From Hypoxylon rubiginosum (lineage: Eukaryota > Ascomycota > Sordariomycetes > Xylariales > Hypoxylaceae): DNA of 64,000 nucleotides. Within the stretch, counting starts at the first letter, position 1. The number at the start of each line of letters is the position of its first letter. The stretch covers positions 620,001-684,000 of the forward strand of contig CADCXA010000027.1 in assembly GCA_902806565.1 (NCBI GenBank), given 5' to 3'. The translations under genes were made by a program, and so were the position numbers. Positions 1 to 8,559 of the stretch are shown here, one piece after another. The notes under the pieces were generated by a model. The model searched no databases. It was not told where the DNA came from and was given only the letters and a program-made list of their open reading frames with translations.

Positions 1-397
1 TATGCCGCAGCCTCAGCCGCTCTGTCTGCTATTCTCGTTTGCACTTGCGTGCCTAGTTTATATACATGATCCCAACAGTTCCATATCTACCTGGTAACCA
101 GTAGGTATGTATATTCTTGTCACTCCTCCCCTCCTCTTTTTATCCCTTTTCTGAATTCTATAGGGTATCGTAGAGACAGGCCATCTGTATCCTCCTGGGT
201 ATCTTGAATGCAAGGTCCTAAAAGGTCCTCCCTCTCGTGACCGGATATTCAAAGTCTAGGAAATGAATAATCTGCTGCTAGGCAGACTCCGAAAGGTGCA
301 ACAGTGATTGCTGGGCAATCGTTACTTCGAAGCAACCTTCTCACGTAACGTCGACTCAACGATAGAGCAAAGAAGACGTCACAGATGCTTCTCCGTG
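1..397. other. Intergenic sequence at left window edge
   Basis: Downstream flank of the F-box-like gene. I see only short ORFs without coding character and a CT-rich stretch around 120-150. No gene or RNA can be supported. Confidence 0.6.
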
Positions 398-1896
398 TCA
401 ACCCTTGATGAACGCACACTTGACCTCGACAGTGGCGAATAACGCCATGATCAGGTTCTCCTCGTTCTCCACTAGGATCTTCTCTGGATCCCAAGTACCG
501 GGAACGAGCTCGACGAGTTCGAGGTCGCGGTAACCTTCGCTCTTGAGCTTGCCTGCGAAGCGCTGGATAGCCTCGTATAGATCGCGGTTGAAATCGACGA
601 TGCGCAGGGTGTGGAGAGACAACGGGAAGAAGTTGTCTAAGATGGTATAGTTGAGGATTCTGGTATTGTCATCGATACTGGTATTTTCGAGGATGCTGGT
701 ATTGTCAGGGATGCTGCTCTGGCTCTTTCCCACGATGATAGCATCTTGGCTGATGGTCAAGCTTTCGAGGGACTCGATGGACTTGAGACTAAAGTCAATA
801 CGACTAGATATCACAGTCCCGTCGTTCCAATGCGACATGAGATATTCGTATCCATGGATATATTCGGCTTGCCATTGGCTGGCCAACGTATCAACATCGC
901 CCCGGGTGTAGGTGAGAGCTTTGAGGCCCTTGCAGTACTGGGCAAAGACGTACTCTGTCCATTCACCGACGTAATTGTAATCGAGAATGAGCTCCTGCAG
1001 GTTCTCGAGGGTACGCAGAAACCCGGCGGGGGGGTTGCCGAATGGGAACCTTTCCCCTGCTACATGAGTGTAGCTACAACGTCTGCGAATAGAAAGACGC
1101 TCAATGACGGGGGCTACGCCGCCTAACACAGCTCTAACGGGGAGGGTATCGACACTCTGGTAATCCTCACCGTACTCCAGCGTCACCTCTGTCAAATATT
1201 TAAGGCTATTGCCCGAAGAAAGATCCTTCCACCGCCCAAGCGAGGAATCGAGATTTCCCCCCGACGTCAAGTTTAGGTGGATTGAGGTCCTATGAGATAT
1301 AAAATTAACATATGTCCACTTCCGAGTAGATAGGTAGCTGATCAAAGGTTGGCTGCCATCCACCACAGCACTTGGAGGAAGGGCTTCTAAGACAAGAGCC
1401 GAGAGGAGACATAGGAGAAAGAAAAATAAGACTGAGGTGTGACTTACAGATTGGGGAGGAGGCACAGCAGGAGTTCTACTATCCTCGAGGCCTTCTTGAC
1501 CCGATACAGCTCTCGCATCAGACGCGGAATTCCCAGGCACTGTCTAACGGTGGCCACCTGGTGGGTGTACTCTCTCCAGCTCATTTCCGTATCGACAATG
1601 TTAGTAAAGTGTCCGATCTCGAGCTTGCGAACGTAGCTTCTGAGCTCCGGCGATTCCACCATCGTGCGGAAGAAGAGCACGATGCGCCGAGCTCCGGATC
1701 CTCTCCCCTTGTCGTCCTTCGGGGCCTCGACGATGAATCCGCGGTACAGGGGCTTCCTGGTGACGCCTAGAAAGTTCTTGTTGCAGCGGGCGAGAGCGGC
1801 TAGGGTCTGGCGGTCATCCTTCCTCTCTAGGGTGTCGATTACCTCCAGCCAACACTCGTTGAGGAGGGTCTTCTTATTCTCTCCGTTGTTGCTCAT
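398..1896 (-). CDS. F-box-like / leucine-rich hypothetical protein (2 exons)
   Basis: I do not recognise a specific function. Exon 1 is 1896-1448 and exon 2 is 1352-398. The intron 1353-1447 (donor GTAAGT, acceptor GGCAG) is the one that joins the two reading frames in phase, giving 467 aa. An acceptor at 1387 fails on phase; one ending CCAAG, near 1372, would also fit the phase but is a weaker site. Residues about 11-55 look like an F-box-type helical segment (a Leu/Trp-rich start, then a conserved Cys-Asn and PLYRG). The rest has spaced leucine motifs (LENLQELIL, LESLTIS, LHTLRIV) as in degenerate LRR proteins, which in fungi are often substrate adaptors of SCF ubiquitin ligases; that role is inference. 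Residues about 360-391 contain a hexapeptide repeat of the type DNTSIL, encoded by an 18-bp DNA repeat. The gene is divergent from the nitrilase on its right. Confidence 0.7.
660..713. repeat. Coding minisatellite, 18-bp unit, three copies
   Basis: Three successive 18-base units, each starting CTGGTATT, lie at 660-677, 678-695 and 696-713 inside the F-box-like gene. On the coding (minus) strand they encode repeats of Asp/Glu-Asn-Thr-Ser/Arg-Ile-x. The length preserves frame, so copy-number change would not break the protein. Confidence 0.75.
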
Positions 1897-3126
1897 CGTG
1901 CCTTGAGATCGATGGTACGCTTATAGGAATTGATGGAGGACGGATGTCAATAATCACGCGAGCCGGTGAAAATTAGAGTCCAGGTAGGAAGTAGCCAAGC
2001 TCGAAGAGTGAGACGTGAAATCGTAAGAAGGCAACGAGAAGGGATGATGACTAGGGCGCGTCAACGAGGAACGAGGAAGACGAATGTATTGATTAAGGAT
2101 GGGGAAGTGGGTAAAAGTTCTTAACATCCGTACCGGAGACTTGAGTTGAGACATCGGCGAGGAAAATAGTTGCGGGTGATTGCGAGTGATTGCGAGAAGG
2201 AGAACGGGACAAATAGATCACCAATGCTAACGCTGGTTTCTTGGTTTCGGGATTTGGCTATTTTTACTTAAAAAGTACCAATACGTACTGTGCTGCCAAT
2301 GACGATAAGGAATGAAGGAAGGAAATGGGGAGGAAACAAAACTTGCAGACGCAAACGCACAGTGAAGTTGGTGAATCGTGGGCGTTGTCGTCGCTACCTG
2401 ATACTCGCACTTTCCTAGGTACCCTTGTATATTTCCCTTTTAGGTAATAACCGTATTTGGTCGTGGCCTAAGGTTCTGAAGTTCGCTGGGGTGGGACAGG
2501 GATCTAAGTTATGCGCATAACGGGCCGTTATATCGGTATTGTATAAAGATTTCTATCGCGACCGGCTTTTTCTTCTAAATTTGAGCCTTCAAACGCGCTT
2601 TTTAATAAGTAATAGAATTTAAATAATCTAAGCTTATATATATTTATATCAATTCGCATTTACGAGAGATAATGCGTACACAAGGGCTGGTTGAAATACT
2701 TGATATTTTATCGGATAAGTCAATTGAGGTCCACCACATGTTTGTAGTAGCAAATTTGGGTGCATATTAGGCGGGGATTTGTTAGTGCTGTTTTGGGGTG
2801 GCAAATATTTACATGAGTACATAATCCCGATGAATTATGCGCATAACGCATAATACGCATGGTGGGAGGGTACCTGGGTACCTACATGACGACATCTGGA
2901 ATTAATGCACCCCAGATCACGAGATGCTGCGGGGTTCATCGCTGGAATTTATTCATACCGAACCTCATCCGGCATCGCATAGTTTTACTTGGGGATTTCC
3001 TTACTGTAGGTTCTCAGAACTCGTACGACCTAACCTTGTATCAGTACCTACCTATCATCTTTTCGAAATAGAGAGATTTTATTAGCAAGCATCTACCTAC
3101 CCCTAACACCCACCCCAAACCAAACA
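1897..3126. other. Divergent intergenic region, F-box-like gene / nitrilase
   Basis: 1.2 kb between two divergently transcribed genes, so it must carry both promoters. The middle (about 2500-2860) is AT-rich and bounded by repeated palindromes, listed separately as a possible short transposon relic. No supportable ORF. Confidence 0.6.
2508..2848. mobile_element. Possible short non-autonomous DNA transposon (MITE-like) relic
   Basis: The same 14-mer TTATGCGCATAACG, whose first 12 bases are a perfect palindrome, occurs at 2509-2522 and 2835-2848. The left copy continues into a hairpin (ATAACGG at 2517-2523, CCGTTAT at 2525-2531). The right copy overlaps another (ATTATGCG / CGCATAAT around 2834-2854). 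The reverse complement of the left end also shares CCGAT with the right end. About 340 bp of AT-rich, non-coding DNA lies between. The ends fit a small terminal-inverted-repeat element, but no clear target duplication was found. Confidence 0.35.
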
Positions 3127-5712
3127 ATGGCAACCGCAAAGATCCGGCTAGCCACGGCATCCCCAGGGACGCAGGCCACGACCAAGGAGACCCTCGCCCA
3201 GCTCCACCAGATCGCCGTCCGCGCGGCAGCCGAGGGCGCCGACATCCTCCTGCTCCCCGAGGCGTACCTGGGCGGCTACCCGCGCGGCCTGGACTTCGGG
3301 TGCAAGATCGGCTCGCGGACGGCCGAGGGCCGCGACGACTACCTGCGCTACTTCAAGGGCGCCGTCGACCTGGGCGACACGGTGGGCGACGGGGCCGGGG
3401 CCGGCGAGGCCTGGATCAAGAGGCGGCTGGGTGACGCTACCAGCGCGACCGCCGGGGACGGATCGCCGGTTCCGGGCAGGGGCGACGGCACGCGGGAGGA
3501 GGTCGAGCGGATCGCGAGGGAGACGGGCGTGTTTATCGTCGTCGGGCTCGTCGAGAAGGCCGGCGGCAGCCTGTACTGCGCCGTCGTCTACGTGTGTCCG
3601 AACCTGGGCGTCGTTGGGAAGAGGAGAAAGGTGCAACCAGTAAGTTTTTTGAAATGTTCCTCTTTTTTATTTTAATCGGTGATGCTGTGCTTGTTTTTAT
3701 ACCCGATCCTTGGAGACAACGCCACACCCCTGTCGGGTTGGCCAATGGCGTCTGCAGTTCCATGAATCCACCTACGCCATGGGTGGCAAGATCAAGCACG
3801 ACGGTTCTTATAGCTTTACTTCTTAAGCTTCTTGGATTCCATATAAAAACACGACTTGGACGTCTTGTCGTTACCGACGGCTTGAAAAATTAGTATGATA
3901 TCTATTCTCAAGGTGGAATTCAATTGCAGCTCAACCCTGTTGAGATCCTGTCAGCAATTTCGATTCCGACTGAGAACCTCGTCAGAATGGGGAACATACC
4001 CTTGGAGAGGCTATAAATGTTCTTTACCTATAAAGGGAGGATTCTCTTTAAGACGATGGCGCACCATGGCTCAAGACTATGTATTCACTACACAATTACT
4101 CACGTAGTAGCTCCGGATACTACAAGAAATAGTCAAAGTCCAGGGTACTCGATATGAAATTAAAGGAGCCCGGAGTTCTCAGATATTCTATCAGAAACCT
4201 GAAAGATATACTGCCAGAAAGACATTCAAACTGTTTATTAAAGGTCAGAGTGTGGATTTCGAGAATGCTTCGAAAGCAGACTAAAGATCTTGCCGGAGCT
4301 AGAAGCTCTAAGTCTTCTATAAATGGTCTCGTCGAGCATCGACTCCTAGTGGTTACACTACGAGGAGTCAAGTATTATTTGTCCTCTATGACGCAAGAGC
4401 GAATATGATTGGAGCCCAGAATCAATCGTACTGGTATTCAGGCTCTCCATGCTCATGGAACTCTCAAGGCGTGACGATCTCCTATTAAAGGAGGGAATTA
4501 TACCTGTACCAACTTTCAAGATGCTTTGAAGAGTTACGGACAAACAGGCTACCAGCATAGATCAAACAAGATTTGGTCTCGACCTTGATGAAACATAAAT
4601 ATTGGGCCAGCTATGTATGGACTACAGTGGACGGGATTATGGACTTGTGACTGTATACACCACTGATACTCCAGATACTTGGCTGACAATGGATAGACAG
4701 GCACGGAACGACTCATTTGGGCACAAGGTTCACCCGCGACCCTCAAGGCAGTGAGCACCACCATCCGCGGCGTTCGTATTAACCTGGCTGCTGCTATCTG
4801 CTGGGAAAACTACATGCCACTCCTACGGCAGAGCCTCTACGCGCAGAACGTGAACCTATACCTCGCGCCAACGGCGGACGGCCGCGACGCCTGGCTGCCG
4901 CTAATGCGCACCGTGGCCCTCGAGGGCCGCTGCTTCGTCGTCAGCTCGAACATGTGCGCGCGCGAGGGGCCGAAAGCAAGCGATCACGATCACGAGCACG
5001 GCGCGGCAAACGGGGGAAGCCACGAAGCGGACCGCCCCAGAGGCGCGGCCGCCGGCGGAAGACGCAACTCGTGCCTCACCGAGGACGGCTTCGAGATCGC
5101 GCTGCCGGCCTCGCCGTCCGCTACCGCGACGGCGTTCGGGCGGCCGAGGCTCGCCAGCAAGGGGGCTAGCCGGCAGAGGCGGTCTTCGATTTTCGACGAG
5201 GACGGGAACGAGATCGCGCTTCCGAACGGGGAGCGCGCGGCGTCCACGTCGGCGATAGTCGAGGAGGAAGACGAGCAGGAGGGGGGGCCGAAGGGACATG
5301 TCGTAGTCCCGGTAAAGACGCATAGCAGCAGCAGCAGCAGCAGCAGCAACAACACCTTCCTCTCGCGCGGCGGGTCGAGCATCGTTTCGCCGACTGGCGA
5401 TGTCCTCGCCGGGCCGCAGTGGGAGGATGAGGACGGCATTATCTACGCGGATGTCGATTTCGATGATTGCATCCGCGGGAGGTTGGATCTGGATGCGGCT
5501 GGGAGCTACTCGAGGTATGTTGTATCTGCTTACACGGTTTCTTCCTCCCCCTTTAACTATTTTACGGCAACCTACCCCTATACTCATCCTGTCCCGTGCC
5601 TTATGCCCGTATTATGACCACACGTACAGTTAGCTAATGAGTACGCTATAGGAACGACTCTTTCAAGTTTTCGGTCGCTGGTTTGGATCTTGATCCTCTG
5701 CCTTATTACTGA
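3127..5712 (+). CDS. Nitrilase (carbon-nitrogen hydrolase), 3 exons
   Basis: Predicted to hydrolyse nitriles to carboxylic acids and ammonia; substrate unknown. Exons 3127-3639, 4697-5514 and 5652-5712 join in phase to 463 aa. The catalytic triad of the nitrilase superfamily is visible: Glu45 in LLLPEA, Lys168 in GKRRK, Cys206 in AAICWEN. The first junction gives RRKVQP-TGTERLIW, continuous with the family pattern. After the catalytic fold comes a long Ser/Gly/charged insert (about 235-390, including a run of eight serines from an AGC repeat near 5321-5348), then FLSRGGSSIVSP...GPQWEDEDGIIYADVDF and a conserved C-terminus ending LDLDPLPYY. To my knowledge, insert and C-terminus are usual in filamentous-fungal nitrilases. 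Odd: intron 1 is 1057 bp, far longer than any other in the window. Exon 1 is strongly GC-rich. Start: first ATG, with conserved strand beta-1 directly after it. Confidence 0.9.
3640..4696 (+). other. Oversized intron 1 of the nitrilase gene, with probable insertion
   Basis: Donor GTAAGT at 3640 and acceptor GATAG ending at 4696, with a good branch-point-like GCTGAC about 12 bases upstream of the acceptor. The other confirmed introns here are 47-104 nt, so roughly 0.95 kb is extra. The interior has several short broken ORFs on both strands and no recognisable protein. I found no clear terminal repeats. The best reading is an old inserted sequence tolerated within a spliced intron. Confidence 0.65.
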
Positions 5713-6338
5713 TTTGGCCTCGTCTTTCACTGTTTCAGTCTCTATGAATTTGTAGTGATGGGTTAGTTGGATATAGCAGGAGATGACCGAATATTCATTA
5801 CACATATCTGGTTTGGCTGCTATCGTCTTCTTTTGGATGGATTAGCTAAAACCGCACTGCACATATACTCAATGATGATAGACAAATTGGAAATACGATG
5901 TTTAATCACACAACTCGCAAGTAATTCGAGCCCAGTCAAAATTCAGTGCATGTAGGCATGGGCTTTAAATCCATCGCAATCTTGTAAATTTCAAGAGGAA
6001 AGCACAGTAAAACGGGTATCTAATTTGCCATCAATGCTAAGCCGGTCTCCCTGCCTTCCCTACCTACCTCCTAGCCAGCAAAGCAATCCCAAGAGCGACA
6101 ATGAAAACCCTCCCTTACTACTCCATTCACCGCGTAAAGACCGTATTGTTGTCGACTCGTTTGCAAGTGAAACCAACCGTTACTCATTACCCCGATGTAT
6201 CTCTTAGTAATCAATCGTCAGACGTCGTATTCTCGAAAGTTCGAACCATCATCAAACGAGCGGCTGTACGGTGCTGCGCCTCATAAGGGCTAGGCATACA
6301 TACATTAAGTACTCGTCTGACTTGTCGGAGAGTCCCCG
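5713..6338. other. Convergent intergenic region, nitrilase / serine-rich protein
   Basis: The two 3' ends face each other over about 0.6 kb. No coding or RNA signal that I can support; a short poly-pyrimidine patch near 6046-6075. Confidence 0.6.
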
Positions 6339-7559
6339 TCACTCCTTGTCCTTCAGATACACAATGTTCTCGTCCCTCTCCTCGGCCACGGCGCCCTTCT
6401 CGGCGGCCTCGCGCGGCGACACGAGCGGGCTGCCCACGCCGGCGGCCGTGACGCTGCCGTTGATGCTGTCGGCGCGGCCGTGGCCGAACAGGCCGCTGCG
6501 GATGCTGGCGCCGTCGCCCGCAAGGCTCTGCTTGCCGGCGTACAGGCTGTTGCGCTCGCCCGGCAGCATGCCCGTCGTCGAGTAGATGCTCGTGCGCTCG
6601 TTGTTGCTTGCCCCTGCCAGCCGGGACGTGGACTGGTGCAGGCCGGGGGTCGGCATGTCGCGAGGGCCGCCGTCCATGTTGGAAAGCACGCTGAGGGGCA
6701 GAGACTCGCGGCTGCCGCCCCACAGCGAGGAGGGCGCGAGGGCGCGGACGGAAGCGTCCGTGTCCATGGATCTTCGCCGTCGTCGCTTGCTGGAGGAGGC
6801 GAGCGTGAGGATAGATGCATTGTCTGTGAGGAGGTTGTTCGCCGTTGCGGTGTTGTAGGTGGTTGGGTGCCCGGGTCCTGGGAGCGGTGCGAGGTACGGC
6901 GGGATAGCGGATGCGGGAGAGTTCGTAGGGAAGGGTTGGCTGAATTGGATCGTCTGGGAATTGGCTTGGTTGGATGAGTGTCCTCCGTGGTGCGGAGGGT
7001 TAATTGCACCGTTTGGACCCACGGATTGGATCGTCGTTAAAGTCGTCGTTAAAGATCGCACCGACGGCGCGGGTGAGGAGAAGGTACTGTCCCCTCCTCT
7101 TCGGGAATCGAGGCCTCCACCCGCGGTTCGGCTGGTGCCTGTTACTGACGACGCCATGTGTGAAGGGGCATGGATGGAATGGCTAGTTTCGTGGTCGGTT
7201 GACATGGTAGGTGCCATAGACATACCACCAGCGGTCGGAGGCGCAGGTTCGTCGGCGGATGCTCCGTTTGAGGATTGGCTTCTTCGAGCTAACGAGGGAT
7301 CCGACATTCGGGTGCTGTGGGCAGTCATGAAGGATGGGTCGCTCTGGTGGGCAGGCGCAGCGAGGGTGATGCGGCCAGACTGCGGATACGGGTTATTGTT
7401 TTTGGATGGTCGCTTTTTGGAGCCTTTCGGGATAGCATCGCGTTTGAAATGACCGGCTAGGCCGTCGGCGGAGGAGGAGCCGTTCTTGAAGTTGGCGAGC
7501 TTCTTGACCCATGTCGAGAAGGGCCGTCGGCGGCCGGTGCGTTCTTGACGATCTGGCAT
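6339..7559 (-). CDS. Conserved low-complexity Ser/Pro/Thr-rich fungal protein
   Basis: Single exon, 406 aa. I do not assign a function. The N-terminus is basic (RRRPFSTWVKKLANFK) and is followed by a long disordered Ser/Thr/Pro/Gln-rich stretch. Around residues 240-300 is a motif of the kind LTDNASILTLASSSKRRRRRS, then VRALAPSSLWGGSRESLPLSVL. The C-terminus is short and acidic. Proteins with this basic patch and the SLWGGSRESLPLS signature recur in filamentous ascomycetes; I recall some being annotated as cation-channel (polycystin-like), but I see no membrane segment here, so I would not use that name. The basic KRRRRR cluster could be a nuclear signal (inference). It is divergent from mlh3, sharing a 1.0 kb promoter region. 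Most frames in this GC-rich interval are open, but the chosen one has the longest run and coherent composition. Confidence 0.75.
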   Translation of the reverse strand: MPDRQERTGRRRPFSTWVKKLANFKNGSSSADGLAGHFKRDAIPKGSKKRPSKNNNPYPQSGRITLAAPAHQSDPSFMTAHSTRMSDPSLARRSQSSNGASADEPAPPTAGGMSMAPTMSTDHETSHSIHAPSHMASSVTGTSRTAGGGLDSRRGGDSTFSSPAPSVRSLTTTLTTIQSVGPNGAINPPHHGGHSSNQANSQTIQFSQPFPTNSPASAIPPYLAPLPGPGHPTTYNTATANNLLTDNASILTLASSSKRRRRRSMDTDASVRALAPSSLWGGSRESLPLSVLSNMDGGPRDMPTPGLHQSTSRLAGASNNERTSIYSTTGMLPGERNSLYAGKQSLAGDGASIRSGLFGHGRADSINGSVTAAGVGSPLVSPREAAEKGAVAEERDENIVYLKDKE

Positions 7560-8559
7560 GATCGTTAGAGACGCAAGCTTTAATGGGTGTGGGATAGTTG
7601 AGTAAAAAGAAATAAGGTAGCGAAAGAATGGACGAAAGGTTATATACCAGTAGGGAGCGGGGATGTCTCAGTCATGGCCATCTGAGTCTAGTCCAGGACA
7701 CAAGAGTGGCAGGTAAAAGAATAAAAAATAAATAAACTGTAAATAGTTTGGAGCGGAGGTTTAGGTTTCTATCAGGGCGGCAAGTGATGGAAAACCGTGC
7801 TCGACGTGTTGGCGCAATGGCCTCTGGCTTTCCAATTGAGTCCGACTATTCCGCACAAACACTCGTAAGTTGGGCAGGTATGCGACGACGATCCGTACAA
7901 GGAGATAATTTCGATGACTCGTATGAAAACGGCGAGATGACTTGTTCAAGTCTAATCTCCAGACTTGACCCAGCTCAGCTCAGCTCTATGCAAGATTGAG
8001 TGATGTGATGGGTATATTGGGCTTCGGCGGCACGGTAACAAGGGATGCGGCCCAAAGTCGAAAGTGGAAGGAGGCTAGCGAAATTTGCAGGTAACCAACG
8101 ATATTTAGGGATGAAGAGTATTCTTCTAAAACGGCATCATTGGCGATGATGTCTGAGTGATGGATTCGTCTGGCTTGTTCTGGGGCGTCAGGGTGAGGGA
8201 TGCCCCTGGCTATAAGGGCGCTGTCCAATCAAAACCCCCCGAAAATGCCAAATTGGACCCTTTCAAGCCCCCCGCTGCCCCCTTGCTTCTGAGGCTAGTG
8301 TTTTCTATTTCGCGTCTAGAACAATTGGAATAACGTCATCAGCCACACATCTGAACTCAACACCTTCGTATTATTTCTACTTATGTGTGTGGCTTGATCC
8401 TTTACTAGTTCAACTTCAACGAAAGACTATCCGACGATAAGTCAGATCATCTCGACTCTGTCTCTATATGAGACCAAACTCCGAAGAATATGGATGGTTT
8501 TAAACAACTAGACGACCGCGAATCTCAAAGATGAGAAAAAGACAACCCGTCACTCAGCA
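7560..8559. promoter_or_regulatory. Shared divergent promoter region (serine-rich protein / mlh3)
   Basis: 1.0 kb separates two outward-facing start codons. It contains an A-rich stretch at about 7716-7750 and a short CAGCT-type repeat near 7970-7985, but no regulatory site that I can name. The mlh3 ATG at 8560 lies in a CAGCAATG context. Confidence 0.45.

Noticed and set aside
4901..5587. 228-codon ORF antisense to the nitrilase exon 2
   Set aside because: Arises from GC-rich codon structure of the nitrilase; Arg/Ala-rich shadow without its own motifs.
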